Positions 1 through 10,268 of a stretch of DNA of 64,000 nt are shown piece after piece. The first letter of the stretch is position 1, and each line of letters starts with the position of its first letter. The notes under the pieces are model-generated. The model saw nothing but the letters and a program-made list of their open reading frames with translations, did not search any database and had not been told where the DNA came from. The position numbers were made by a program, and so were the translations under genes. The DNA is taken from the NCBI GenBank assembly GCA_903889895.1, contig CAISYZ010000089.1, positions 69,274 to 133,273 on the forward strand, in the 5' to 3' direction. Source of the DNA: an uncultured Verrucomicrobia subdivision 3 bacterium (lineage in GTDB: Bacteria > Verrucomicrobiota > Verrucomicrobiia > Limisphaerales > UBA11358).

Positions 1-2
1 GC

Positions 3-443
3 CGCTACATTTTGGGCCAGGGCTACACGGCCAATTTCCTTAACGGCGGCGTATTCTTATGGAACGTTCCGCGCAGCCGCGACATCCGCGCAGAAATCGT
101 CGCCCGTGGCCGCGCACATTTTCGCACCATTGCCGACGACCAACATTGCCTTAACGAAGTCATCCAGACGAAGCACATTGACCGGCTGCGCATTTTGCCC
201 TGCCAGTATAATTACCGCTGCCACCTTGCACCGGTTCGTCAACGCGGATGTGCCACGGTTCCGCATTTGGATGGCGTAAAAATTTTCCACAATGCGGCCT
301 GCATGGAAGCAGCCAAAAAACTCCGGTCGGTAAAGGCTGTCGCCGCGCTTCCGGCCTTGCCGGTGGATGCACGACCGCTGACTCCCCGCGAACAGTTTTG
401 GCGCAGGCTGCGGAACCGTTTCCAGCCGTGGATTGTCAAATGA
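3..443 (+). CDS. Glycosyltransferase, GT8-like, C-terminal part (5' truncated by window edge)
   Basis: Frame open to window start (RYILGQGYTANFLNGGVFLWNV...ADDQHCLNEV), resembling the GT8 'FNSGVllinl' and 'DQ' region. Confidence 0.6.
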   Translation, partial: RYILGQGYTANFLNGGVFLWNVPRSRDIRAEIVARGRAHFRTIADDQHCLNEVIQTKHIDRLRILPCQYNYRCHLAPVRQRGCATVPHLDGVKIFHNAACMEAAKKLRSVKAVAALPALPVDARPLTPREQFWRRLRNRFQPWIVK

Positions 444-473
444 TCAATAATCAAAGCCTGCCGCCATCTGAAT

Positions 474-1250
474 ATGAATAAATACGCCCACGCAATGAAG
501 CACGGCATAGCCAGTCTGGTTGGCTGGTTTCGGTTTCGCTCTGTGCATCCTGAATTTGCCGGCGAACTGCTCCGGCGGCGCTGGCGGTATTTTGCCCGCC
601 GTGAATTTATTCCGGGGCTGGTTACACCCGATGGGTTTGTCTTGCAGACACCGGACACGCTGATCGCCTATTGGTCCATGTTTGTTGAGCGCGAACTGTT
701 TGGCCGTGAGTGGATCAACGCATTGCAATCCGCCGATAAGCCGTTGGTGTTGGATGTGGGTGCCAATGCCGGATTGTTTTCGCATCTGGCATTCTGTTTC
801 AACCCGCGCGCCGAAATCATCGCGTTTGAACCGCTCCCGGTGATGGTTGAGCGTGTCAATGGGCAGAAGCAGCGCAACCAAATGAATCTCACCTGTGTCG
901 CGAAAGCCGTCGGGCGCAGCCCCGGCACGGCCACGCTGGAAAGTCCGCACGGCTACGATGGCACTTCGCGCATCTGCGTTTCCGGCAAACCGTCCGGCCA
1001 GACCTTCCAAGTCGAAGTCACCACGCTTGATCAGGAATTGAAAGGACGTTCCGTGCTGGTGATGAAAATTGACGTGGAAGGTTTCGAGGATGAAGTCATC
1101 GCCGGTGGCACCGAAACCTTGTCCCGCACGAAGTTTCTCATCATTGAAGCGCACGACCAAGCCCGTTGCGACCAGCTAACGCGTCTGCTGGGTCCCGGTT
1201 GGCATCGGCAGAAGCTGGGTTCCAGCGATTACCTCTTCTCGCGGGTCTGA
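474..1250 (+). CDS. FkbM family methyltransferase
   Basis: ORF with VLDVGANAGLFSHLA, EIIAFEPLP, VLVMKIDVEGFEDEVIAGG motifs. Confidence 0.85.
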   Translation: MNKYAHAMKHGIASLVGWFRFRSVHPEFAGELLRRRWRYFARREFIPGLVTPDGFVLQTPDTLIAYWSMFVERELFGREWINALQSADKPLVLDVGANAGLFSHLAFCFNPRAEIIAFEPLPVMVERVNGQKQRNQMNLTCVAKAVGRSPGTATLESPHGYDGTSRICVSGKPSGQTFQVEVTTLDQELKGRSVLVMKIDVEGFEDEVIAGGTETLSRTKFLIIEAHDQARCDQLTRLLGPGWHRQKLGSSDYLFSRV

Positions 1251-1300
1251 CAACGCCTGGAAACCACCGGCAGCCAGTGTTTAATTATTTTTGTTAAACC

Positions 1301-1468
1301 GGAAAACTTAATCCTGCCAAGCGGGGGTGAAATTCTCAACTTCCCCGGCCGAACACCTGACCTAATTCCCCCGCCGCTGGAACCGAGGATGGCAATCCCA
1401 GAGCCGGGGATTGTAATTCCAGCCTCATGTATTGGCCGGTTGCAGCCTGGAAAGGCAATCCCCAAGCC
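1301..1468. repeat. Array A: 8 highly degenerate tandem units of 21 bp
   Basis: Units start at 1301,1322,1343,1364,1385,1406,1427,1448; recurrent ...AAT.CC...gCC at the same phase; reverse-strand translation gives a G.GIA.P-like heptad. Confidence 0.6.
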
Positions 1469-1488
1469 TTGTTTTCCATAATTATTTG

Positions 1489-2628
1489 CTAGTCGCCGTT
1501 GATTCCGCCACCGAATCTCCCATTATAGAAAGGCGACATCCCTGGCGCAGGTGTGGGCGGCGGCGGCAGCGGCTGCCCGCCATTTTGGTCAATGCAGACG
1601 GATCTGATTTCGTCAGCGGTAAGCGCGCGATTGTAAATGGCCAACTCATCCATCAGCCCGGAAAAGAACCGGTTGGAAGTCCAGTCGCCGGGATTGCCTG
1701 GCCGGTAGCTCGAAAGCAGACCTTTGGTGAGCAGGGAAAAGCTGCCCCACGGCCGTTGCGCCACAATGCTTCCGTTCACATACAAAATCAGAAGGCCGCT
1801 GTGCTTGTCGTAAGTGACGGCGATATGTTGCCATGCGTTCGCGACCAGCGTGCCGCCCGGCGAGGCGATTTGGACATAATGATTTTCGCTGCTGTCCCTG
1901 CCGCTGTTGTCCATGAAGAATCCGCACAAAACGCCTTGGCTTCCCGGATTTTGACCAATCCAAAATTGAACTCCGCCGGGCTGCCATTCCAGAATCGGAT
2001 GCAGGCCGGTTACATCCGACGGTTTAATCCACGCCGAAATGGTCATCCCATCGCCTTCGCCCACATTCAAAGCCGCGTTCTCTTGAATTTCAAAGTGCGG
2101 TGTGGTGCCGCCGAACGAAAACGCCTGACCCACTTTGCCGTCCGCAAAGGTGATGTCGGTCAAGGTTGCGTCGTTGCCGCCCACCGAATCGTGGCCGTCG
2201 CCCTCGGCGGACCACAGCGCCACCAAGCCGGCGGGCAGCTTGCCCGGAGCGCGGGTCGCAGACACCGTCAGATGCCGGATGGAATTCACCGCCAGCTCCA
2301 CTTTGCCGAAACCGGTTTTTACGCGCAGCGTCTCGCTGTCAAACCAGCCGGTTAGCACATCGCCGCTCGTGGTCGTGAGCTTGGCCGAATTGGTGGTGCC
2401 GCATTCAATGGCGCGGATGTCCTTCACCGCCAGCTTCAAAGTGCCGAGCAACGCCGAATCAAATTTAAGCTGGTCTTCCACGCTTTGGCCCACCACGCGG
2501 GAGCCGTCGCGCAGCTCAACCGTCAGGCGCGGCGACGAATTGTCCGCGGCGGCGGGTTCTGCGTTGGCAATACCAGAAAGCATCAGGGTGGCGATGGGAA
2601 GCAGCAGGAAGCGCAGAAGATTTTTCAT
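1489..2628 (-). CDS. Exported LamG/concanavalin A-like domain protein
   Basis: Signal peptide MKNLLRFLLLPIATLMLSGIANA; LamG features (GLVALWSAEGDGHDSVGGNDATL, MTISAWIKPSD, FFSGLMDELAIYNRALTADEI). Confidence 0.8.
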   Translation of the reverse strand: MKNLLRFLLLPIATLMLSGIANAEPAAADNSSPRLTVELRDGSRVVGQSVEDQLKFDSALLGTLKLAVKDIRAIECGTTNSAKLTTTSGDVLTGWFDSETLRVKTGFGKVELAVNSIRHLTVSATRAPGKLPAGLVALWSAEGDGHDSVGGNDATLTDITFADGKVGQAFSFGGTTPHFEIQENAALNVGEGDGMTISAWIKPSDVTGLHPILEWQPGGVQFWIGQNPGSQGVLCGFFMDNSGRDSSENHYVQIASPGGTLVANAWQHIAVTYDKHSGLLILYVNGSIVAQRPWGSFSLLTKGLLSSYRPGNPGDWTSNRFFSGLMDELAIYNRALTADEIRSVCIDQNGGQPLPPPPTPAPGMSPFYNGRFGGGINGD

Positions 2629-2685
2629 GGTATAATCGAATCTGGGTTTTGTGCCGGCAGCCGTCAAGTGTTTTAAGGACGCAAA

Positions 2686-3906
2686 TTATTTCTGCGCGGC
2701 GGCTAGCAGCTTCTGGAAATTTTCCTGCGCCGTTTCCCAACTCAATTCTTTTTTTAATTTCTCCCCGTCCAGCGCGGCCAGATAATTTTCCCCTGCGCGC
2801 TGTTTACGGATTTCGTCCTCGACCGTTTGCTTAAAAACTTCGGCATCGAACGGCGGCACATATCGCACCGCGTCGCCGAACACCGGCGGATAGCAGTCAA
2901 GCTTATAGGCGACGACCGGGACGCCCGCCACGAGCGCCTCGCCCACGACGATGCCCCAGCTTTCGTAATAACTCGGCATCGCGAACACGCGGCTGCTTTT
3001 GAGTAGACGAAATTTTTCTTCCTCGTTGACCAGCCCGCTGAAAGTCACCTGCTCCGTCAAGCCCAGATCGCGCACGACTGATTCGAGCGCGTCCTTGCTT
3101 TTGCCAATGATCACGGCGCGAAAATCCGGCAGCCGCGCTTTCAGCCAAGTTAGCGTCGCGAGCAAATCGGCGATGCCTTTTTGCGGATGCACGCGGCCAA
3201 CCCAGGCGAGATCGAATTTTTTCGGCTGCGCCGGCACGCGGTTGGCGGTGGCGGTGTCGCTGCCGTTCGGCACGTAACAAAGTTGTTTCGCGTCGTAGCC
3301 GAATTTCAGCAAATAATCGCGCATCTCCGGATGACTGTAAGTGACAAAGCCGTTTTTACATTTGCGAAACTGACGCAGCGAAAACTGCTGGCTCATCCAA
3401 TAATAAAGCGACGCCAGCCGCGTCGGCGTCACGTCCGCGCGGCTCTTGAACAAAACCTGTCGCAGCGTCGGCGCAATCATGCCGAGATACAAAATTTTCA
3501 CGCGCGCGCGGCAGCGCATCAGCGGAATCGTGTCAAACCAGTAATCCGACATCGCGTAGGCAAGGTCATCGGGTTTTACTTCGTCAAGCTGCGCCATCGC
3601 GCCGGCTTGCCGCCGCCGAAAATCTGCCAGCAGGCGGAATTGCCCGGCCAGGCTGCCAACGTCGCCGAGCTTGCCCATGCCGTCGTCCGTCAAAGTCAGG
3701 TTCAGCGGGAACTGGTTTTTTTCCAGATACCGCTTCAGCGCGTGGCCGCCAAAAAAATGAATTGGATAACCCGCCGCCAGCACCGCGCGGGCGATAAAAT
3801 AGAAATAAACATCGCCGCCGCCGATGCCCTCGCCAAAAATCCCGTTGACGAAACACACGACACGCGGAGGTTTTGCGGCGGAAGTTGGAGTGGTGGGTAT
3901 TTCCAT
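2686..3906 (-). CDS. Glycosyltransferase family 4
   Basis: ORF with WVGRVHPQKGIADLL and PSYYESWGIVVGEALVAGVPVVAY; start placed at MEIPTT. Confidence 0.85.
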   Translation of the reverse strand: MEIPTTPTSAAKPPRVVCFVNGIFGEGIGGGDVYFYFIARAVLAAGYPIHFFGGHALKRYLEKNQFPLNLTLTDDGMGKLGDVGSLAGQFRLLADFRRRQAGAMAQLDEVKPDDLAYAMSDYWFDTIPLMRCRARVKILYLGMIAPTLRQVLFKSRADVTPTRLASLYYWMSQQFSLRQFRKCKNGFVTYSHPEMRDYLLKFGYDAKQLCYVPNGSDTATANRVPAQPKKFDLAWVGRVHPQKGIADLLATLTWLKARLPDFRAVIIGKSKDALESVVRDLGLTEQVTFSGLVNEEEKFRLLKSSRVFAMPSYYESWGIVVGEALVAGVPVVAYKLDCYPPVFGDAVRYVPPFDAEVFKQTVEDEIRKQRAGENYLAALDGEKLKKELSWETAQENFQKLLAAAQK

Positions 3907-3907
3907 A

Positions 3908-4945
3908 TTAGCGTTCGGATTTGAGGTTTTGTTCCACCTGTAATTCCGCGATGAGCGACTTGTCCTGCCCGCGACGTTTGTAAGTCCACACGCCCCACGC
4001 ATTGCCGAGGACGCTCGCCGGACACGCCAGCAGATGCCAGAGCCAGCGGAAATCTTGGTCGCGAATAATTCCGCGCGCCGTGTGAAAGACGGGGCCAAAA
4101 AATGTGACGCAATAAACCGCCGCCAGCCACAGCGGCACCGGCGGTTTTTCCTTCATCCAGTTCACCGGCATTTCTTCCTGCACGCGGAGAAAATGCACCG
4201 TGGCACGCCGGCGTTTCTGCACAAATTTCCAGAGCGTTTGAATGTAGTAATGATGCACGCCGCGCCCGCGCAGCCGCAGCCATTCGCGCTGGCCGTTTTT
4301 CATCAGGAACAGCGCGATGTGCGTGTCCTGAAATTTTTCGTTTGCCTGCACCGATTGCAAGTCAGCGCGGCGGAAGACGAAGCCGTTTGCGCCGAGCGGA
4401 TAGGAAAAAGTATCGGGCGGCAGCATCCAGCGTTCCGCCTCGCCGTCGCGCGCGACGAGCAGCGGATTGGAACTCATTAGCCAGCAAACCGGGTCGCTGA
4501 TGTGCAGCAACGCGGTAAGATAGGCGCAGAAGGAAGTCATTTTGGGCGACGCTAAATAATACGCCTCCAGGCCGAGCGCCTGCGGATTTTTGGCGAGCGA
4601 TTCAACGGCGAGCGCAAAATAATCCGCGTGCGTGATTTCATTGTCGGCATCCACAAAAACGACGTATTCGCCGGTGGTGTGCTGGAGCGCGAGGCGTTTG
4701 CCTTCCTCCATATTTTTGCCGTTGTCGTCAAGGATTGTCGCGCCGAATTCTTTTGCGATGTCGCGCGTGCGGTCGGTGGAGTGCGCGTCGGCGAGGATGA
4801 TTTCAATTTGTTCGCGCGGATAATTTTGCCGCGCGATGGAGGCGAGGCAATTTTCCAAAATTGCCGCCGCGTTCAGCGTCGGGATGACGACGCTGATGCG
4901 GGGAAATTTTTTGGAGCCGGACGGCATGGGACAAGTCTGGCGCAA
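3908..4945 (-). CDS. Glycosyltransferase family 2
   Basis: RISVVIPTLNAAAILENCLASIARQ...VVFVDADNEITHADY. Confidence 0.88.
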   Translation of the reverse strand: MRQTCPMPSGSKKFPRISVVIPTLNAAAILENCLASIARQNYPREQIEIILADAHSTDRTRDIAKEFGATILDDNGKNMEEGKRLALQHTTGEYVVFVDADNEITHADYFALAVESLAKNPQALGLEAYYLASPKMTSFCAYLTALLHISDPVCWLMSSNPLLVARDGEAERWMLPPDTFSYPLGANGFVFRRADLQSVQANEKFQDTHIALFLMKNGQREWLRLRGRGVHHYYIQTLWKFVQKRRRATVHFLRVQEEMPVNWMKEKPPVPLWLAAVYCVTFFGPVFHTARGIIRDQDFRWLWHLLACPASVLGNAWGVWTYKRRGQDKSLIAELQVEQNLKSER

Positions 4946-4969
4946 ACGGCGGGCAAATTCAAACCAGCT

Positions 4970-6220
4970 TTATTCGATTGGTTTGTGCCGGCGCAGGACA
5001 TCAAGCCAGATAAGAAATAAAACGGTGAACGCCATGCCGGTGGCAACCGGCATGATGGCCAGCAGCGCGGCCGGTGTTTTACCCATGGCCAGCAAGGCCA
5101 GCCAGTAGGTCAGACCCAGCGCGCCAAAGCACAGGGAAACCTTCGTCCAGCGGCTTGCCAGCGCCCAGGTGCCAACGGCCTGTAGCAGTCCGACAAACAC
5201 CATGGTGGTGGCGAGCGAGCGGAGCATCTCGGCGGCTTCCGGTGTGTCTTTGCCGAGCAACCGCAGACAGAAATGCCGCAGCAGGAGTAGGCAGATAGCG
5301 CCACCGATGAGGGTGCCCGCAAAAAGCACGAGCAATTTTATCTGTTCCCGCAGGGCAGCGGCGGAGTGGGCCACGGAACGGGAGGTAAACAAAACCGTCA
5401 GCAGCGGGCCGACGGTCAGCGGCAGTGACACCGCCAGCCGTTCGGCGGCGGCGTAGGCGTCGCTGTCATTGTTGGAAAAGTAGCGCTGCATCACCATCAA
5501 GTCGCCTTGGGAAAAACAGTAGTTGCCTACGGCGAACGCGCCGCTCACGGTCAGATACAAAATAAATTCATGATTCCAAGGTGACACGGGCGCCAGCTGG
5601 CTGCGCGGCATCAGGTCTTTTTTCCACAGCAATAAAACCAGATACGCAAACAGGGCGACCGTTGACGCCATAACAGCGGTTTCCGGGGACGGCCAGGTGA
5701 GCGTGACAAAATAACCGAACGTTACGCGTAGCACCATGGATAGAAATCCAATCAGCGCGAGTCGCTTGAACCAAGCGAGACCCTGGCATAGGGCCGTCGC
5801 TAGTGAAGCCCACAGGCTGACCAGCGTGCAGATGAGCGTGATCAGCATCAATCCGGAATCGTAATGGAAGAACAGACTCAATGGCTTGACGATAATCACC
5901 GCGAGCAGCGAGCCGACAATGGTCAAGTGGAAGAGAAGCCGGCGACAGCCAGCAATCAGTCCCTGCAATCGTGCAGTATCACCGATGGCATTGAAATGCG
6001 CGATGTAATGAGTGATGGCCATGACGGCGACGGAGGGCAGCAGGCCGAGCAGCGGGATGAAGCCGTTGATGGCGCTGTTGGCATGTGCGTATTGGCCCGA
6101 CTCCTTGAGGTGGTGGCCCATGACGCTTTGAAACGCCAGGTTGCCAAGGCCGGTCAGGAAATTGACCGCTGAAAAGATGAGGCCGCTTTGCAGGATGCTT
6201 CCAATGCCGTTTTTTTTCAT
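4970..6220 (-). CDS. Polysaccharide/lipid flippase-like multi-pass membrane protein (MATE/Wzx-like)
   Basis: Multiple hydrophobic segments, position among glycosyltransferases, N-terminal ILQSGLIFSAVNFLTGLGNLAFQSVMG. Confidence 0.65.
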   Translation of the reverse strand: MKKNGIGSILQSGLIFSAVNFLTGLGNLAFQSVMGHHLKESGQYAHANSAINGFIPLLGLLPSVAVMAITHYIAHFNAIGDTARLQGLIAGCRRLLFHLTIVGSLLAVIIVKPLSLFFHYDSGLMLITLICTLVSLWASLATALCQGLAWFKRLALIGFLSMVLRVTFGYFVTLTWPSPETAVMASTVALFAYLVLLLWKKDLMPRSQLAPVSPWNHEFILYLTVSGAFAVGNYCFSQGDLMVMQRYFSNNDSDAYAAAERLAVSLPLTVGPLLTVLFTSRSVAHSAAALREQIKLLVLFAGTLIGGAICLLLLRHFCLRLLGKDTPEAAEMLRSLATTMVFVGLLQAVGTWALASRWTKVSLCFGALGLTYWLALLAMGKTPAALLAIMPVATGMAFTVLFLIWLDVLRRHKPIE

Positions 6221-6287
6221 TGGTGGGCAATAGGGCAGCTTTGGCTCATTGGCATCTTCATACGCTTTGCTGATCTGGCGGTGACAG

Positions 6288-7055
6288 TTAGCGATTTTGG
6301 GGCGGGAGTGGTTTGCGCGCCTTTAGCATCAGGTAGTGGCCGCGGTTCCTGATGAACATTTCAAGCTGCTGGCTCAAGCCATCCGGCAAGGGTAGGATGC
6401 TGACAGAACGTGCTTCAACAACCTGGAACCCAACCAGTTCAAAAAGTTCCTTTGCCTGTCGCACCGTGAGCACGCGCACGTGGCCGCCGATACCTGAAAA
6501 CGCGGGGTGATCGATCGGCACGGATTCCTCATGGGGTTCCATGTAGTGAAGGCCAAGTGGGTTGCCGAGGTATCGGCCGCAGGTTTGCATCAGCGAAAAT
6601 GGCGTATAGCCGAGAGATAGCGCGCACCAGTTGAGCAGGCTGCAAAGATTTTCCGTGGCGATGATGGTTGTGCCGCCGGGCTTGAGCACGCGGAAGGCTT
6701 CGGCGGCAAACAGCCGAGTATTATGCAAATGCTCAATGACTTGGTTGCCGAACACCACGTCAAACTGGCCATCTTCATAAGGCCAGCGACCATTCAGGTC
6801 AAAACTGGCAACTTTGAGCCCGCGCGCCTCAGCTTTGAGTTTCAACTCCGGTGCACCTTCGACGCCGTGAAAGTTGCACGGTTGATTTTTAAGGTGTCGG
6901 AACAGCAGGCTGCCGTCGCCACAGCCAACATCAAGCAAGCTATCGGGATTCAGGTTTGCCACCTGTTGGCCAGCCCAGGCGTCGCAGCGGTTGATACCCG
7001 CCTGCCGTGACCGAGCCACAGTGGCTTTGAGTTGATTGAGGATGAAATTAGCCAT
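6288..7055 (-). CDS. Class I SAM-dependent methyltransferase
   Basis: SLLDVGCGDGSLLFRHL ... FDVVFGNQVIEHLHNTRLFAAEAFRVLKPGG. Confidence 0.88.
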   Translation of the reverse strand: MANFILNQLKATVARSRQAGINRCDAWAGQQVANLNPDSLLDVGCGDGSLLFRHLKNQPCNFHGVEGAPELKLKAEARGLKVASFDLNGRWPYEDGQFDVVFGNQVIEHLHNTRLFAAEAFRVLKPGGTTIIATENLCSLLNWCALSLGYTPFSLMQTCGRYLGNPLGLHYMEPHEESVPIDHPAFSGIGGHVRVLTVRQAKELFELVGFQVVEARSVSILPLPDGLSQQLEMFIRNRGHYLMLKARKPLPPQNR

Positions 7056-7165
7056 TTAACCCTGACTAAGTATCAAGAAAAAGTCGGCACGGCAAATCCG
7101 AACAAAACAACTTTTCAAAAAAGTTGGCAAGCTCAGCGTTACAGACTAAACTTCTTATTCTCAAA

Positions 7166-8140
7166 ATGAGTAAAATTTTCATCACCGGTGCCGCCGGATT
7201 CATCGGCAGCACGCTAGCTGATCGCCTGCTTGCTGACGGCAAAATCGTCGTCGGCTGGGATAATTTTTCCACCGGCCAGCGGAAATTTCTGGCCGGCGCG
7301 CTGAAGCACAAAAACTTCCAGCTCATCGAAGGCGATAATCTGGATTTGCCCGCGCTCTCGAAAGCGATGGCCGGCTGCGACACCGTCTTCCACCTTGCTG
7401 CCAACGCCGACGTGCGCTTCGGCCTCGAACATCCCTCAAAAGATTTACAGCAAAACACAGTCGCCACATTCAACGTGCTCGAAGCCATGCGCGCCAATGG
7501 GATCAAGCGCATCGCCTTCAGCTCCACCGGCAGCGTTTATGGCGAAGCGGCAGTGATTCCCACCCCGGAGGACGCGCCGTTTCCGATTCAGACCTCGCTT
7601 TACGCCGCGTCCAAAGTTTCTGGCGAAGGCATGATTTCCTCCTACTGCGAAGGTTTCAAATTCGAGGGCTACATTTTTCGCTTCGTCTCAATTCTCGGCG
7701 AACGCTACACGCATGGACACGTTTTTGATTTCTACAAACAGCTTTCCGAGCACCCCGATCGCCTGAAAGTTCTCGGCGACGGTTCGCAGCGGAAAAGCTA
7801 TCTCTACGTTCAAGACTGCGTCAGCGCAATGCTGCACGTCATCAATCTCGGCACGGCGAAAAAGGCGAAGCATGGCGTGGAAATTTACAACCTTGGCTGC
7901 GACGAATACGTTCAGGTCAACAATTCCATCGGTTATATTTGCGGCGCGCTCGGCTTGAAACCAAAATTGGAATATACCGGCGGCGCCCGTGGCTGGGTCG
8001 GCGACAACCCGTTCATTTTTCTCGACACCAAAAAAATTCAAAGCACCGGCTGGAAAACGTCACTGACGATCGAGCAGGGCATCAAGCGCACGCTGGAATG
8101 GCTCCAGCAAAACCAATGGGTTTACGAAACGCGCCAATGA
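7166..8140 (+). CDS. NAD-dependent epimerase/dehydratase (extended SDR)
   Basis: MSKIFITGAAGFIGSTLADRLL...FSSTGSVYGEA...YAASKVSGE; start placed at ATG 7166. Confidence 0.88.
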   Translation: MSKIFITGAAGFIGSTLADRLLADGKIVVGWDNFSTGQRKFLAGALKHKNFQLIEGDNLDLPALSKAMAGCDTVFHLAANADVRFGLEHPSKDLQQNTVATFNVLEAMRANGIKRIAFSSTGSVYGEAAVIPTPEDAPFPIQTSLYAASKVSGEGMISSYCEGFKFEGYIFRFVSILGERYTHGHVFDFYKQLSEHPDRLKVLGDGSQRKSYLYVQDCVSAMLHVINLGTAKKAKHGVEIYNLGCDEYVQVNNSIGYICGALGLKPKLEYTGGARGWVGDNPFIFLDTKKIQSTGWKTSLTIEQGIKRTLEWLQQNQWVYETRQ

Positions 8141-9405
8141 ACGTCACCGTCCTCGGCCTCTGGCATCTCGGCAGCGTTACGGCGGCGTGCTGCGCGAAAC
8201 ATTTTTCCGTGGTCGGACTCGATTTCGATGCCGCGAACGTGGCGAAATTAAATTCAGGTCAAGCACCATTGCTTGAACCCGGCCTGAACGAACTCATTGC
8301 CGCCGGATTGGCGGCAAAAAAACTTTCGTTCACAACGGATCCGAAAATTGCCTGTGCTGGTGCCGACATGCTCTGGCTGACATACGACACGCCGGTCAAC
8401 GACCAAGACGAATCGGATGTGGAATCTGTCCTCGGCAATTTGCGGCGCGCATTACCGAATTTGCCAAACGGCGCGCTCGTTCTGATTTCCGCACAACTGC
8501 CGGTTGGCACGTGCGCAAAATTAGAAAAAGAATATCCGCAGCTTCACTTCGCCAGCTCCCCGGAAAATCTGCGGCTCGGCAAGGCCATTAATTCGTTTGA
8601 AAAGGCCGAGCGCGCCATCGTCGGCATCCGCACCGATGCGAAGAAAGATTTACTGGAACAACTCTTCAAGCCATTCGCCGCGCAGACGATTTTCATGCGC
8701 ACTGAGTCGGCGGAGATGGTCAAGCACGCGCTGAATTCCTTTCTCGCGCTCTCTATCACCTTTATCAACGAAGTCGCGCGTCTTTGCGAATATACCGGCG
8801 CGGATGCGAAGGAAGTTTCGATCGGTCTCAAAAGTGAAGCGCGCATCGGGCCGAAGGCTTATCTTGGACCGGGCGGACCTTTCGCCGGCGGCACGCTGGC
8901 GCGCGATGTGGTGACTTTGTCCAAACTGGCCGAGGCAAACGGCGAAAAAATTTCCGTCATTCCGGCCATCAAGCAAAGCAACGACCTGCATCGCGGCTGG
9001 GCTTTTCGCCGGCTGCAATCGCGCTTAGGCGATTTGCGCGGTAAAAGGATTTCCATCCTTGGACTCACTTACACCACGAATACCGATACACTCCGCCGGA
9101 GCGCCGCCGTGGAATTATGCCAGCAGCTTCTTGCTGCCGGCGCGAAGGTTTCCGCATTTGATCCGGCGGTGAAAAATCTGCCCGAAGATCTTTCCAAAAT
9201 TGAACTCGCTTCAGAAATCTCCGCCGCGTTGTCCGGCGCGGAAGCCGTCGCCGTCTGCACCGAGTGGCCGCAGTTCCGGCAGGCGGACTGGGCGAAAATG
9301 ATTTCGACCATGCGCTTGCCAGTTTTTGTGGATGCAAATCGCTTTTTGGAAAAGGAATTAAAAACCATCACTGGCGTGGAGCATCTTTCCGTCGGTCGTG
9401 CCTGA
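8137..9405 (+). CDS. UDP-glucose/GDP-mannose dehydrogenase family protein
   Basis: MNVTVLGLWHLGSVTAACCAKHF...ILGLTYTTNTDTLRRSAAVEL; ATGA overlap with upstream gene. Confidence 0.85.
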   Translation: MNVTVLGLWHLGSVTAACCAKHFSVVGLDFDAANVAKLNSGQAPLLEPGLNELIAAGLAAKKLSFTTDPKIACAGADMLWLTYDTPVNDQDESDVESVLGNLRRALPNLPNGALVLISAQLPVGTCAKLEKEYPQLHFASSPENLRLGKAINSFEKAERAIVGIRTDAKKDLLEQLFKPFAAQTIFMRTESAEMVKHALNSFLALSITFINEVARLCEYTGADAKEVSIGLKSEARIGPKAYLGPGGPFAGGTLARDVVTLSKLAEANGEKISVIPAIKQSNDLHRGWAFRRLQSRLGDLRGKRISILGLTYTTNTDTLRRSAAVELCQQLLAAGAKVSAFDPAVKNLPEDLSKIELASEISAALSGAEAVAVCTEWPQFRQADWAKMISTMRLPVFVDANRFLEKELKTITGVEHLSVGRA

Positions 9406-9406
9406 C

Positions 9407-10267
9407 ATGAAACTCAAGAATCTCAACGCGCTCATCACCGGCGGCAGCCAGGGCCTCGGCAAAACCATCGCCGAACATTTTCTGCGCGAAGGTGCGAACG
9501 TCGTGCTATGCGCCCGCAGCGAAAAAGAATTGTCGGCCACGCGCGACGAACTCGCCAAACAATTTCCCGCCCAAAAAGTTTCCACGAAAACCTGTGACGT
9601 CGCCAATGAAGCGCAGGTCAACGAACTCGTTGCGTTCGCGCTGCGCGAACTTGGCGCGCTGGACGCGCTCGTTTTGAACGCAGGCATTTACGGGCCGATG
9701 GGGCCGACGGAATCTGTTTCGCTCGACGAATGGCGGCGCGCAATTGATATCAATTTGTTCGGTGTTTTGTTGCCGAGCCGAGCGGTGATTCCGCATTTCA
9801 AAAAAGCCGGTCGCGGCAAAATCGTCGTCTTGAGCGGCGGCGGCGCGACGAATCCGCTGCCGAACATTAGTTCCTATGCGGCGTCGAAAGCCGCCGTGGT
9901 TCGGCTTGGCGAAACCTTGGCCGAGGAATTAAAGCCGTTTCATGTGGATGTAAACATGATTGCGCCCGGCGCGCTCGCGACGCGGCTGGTGGATGAAGTT
10001 TTGGCCGCCGGCCCGGAAAAAGTCGGCGCGGCATTTTTCGAGAAGAACAAAGGCTGGAAGGAAAAAGGCGCGGTGCCGCTGGAACTTGGCGCGAGTCTTG
10101 CAGTTTATCTCGCGAGCGCGGAAAGTGACGGCATCACCGGCAAACTGATCAGCGCGCAGTGGGATCCGTGGAAGGATTTGCAGAAACATTGCGACGAGCT
10201 GGCGAAGTCGGATATTTATTGCCTGCGCCGCATTGTGCCGGAAGATCGCGGCAAGAAATGGAATTAA
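9407..10267 (+). CDS. SDR family oxidoreductase
   Basis: ALITGGSQGLGKTIAEHFL, VLNAGIYG, YAASKAAVVRLGE. Confidence 0.88.
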   Translation: MKLKNLNALITGGSQGLGKTIAEHFLREGANVVLCARSEKELSATRDELAKQFPAQKVSTKTCDVANEAQVNELVAFALRELGALDALVLNAGIYGPMGPTESVSLDEWRRAIDINLFGVLLPSRAVIPHFKKAGRGKIVVLSGGGATNPLPNISSYAASKAAVVRLGETLAEELKPFHVDVNMIAPGALATRLVDEVLAAGPEKVGAAFFEKNKGWKEKGAVPLELGASLAVYLASAESDGITGKLISAQWDPWKDLQKHCDELAKSDIYCLRRIVPEDRGKKWN

Positions 10268-10268
10268 T

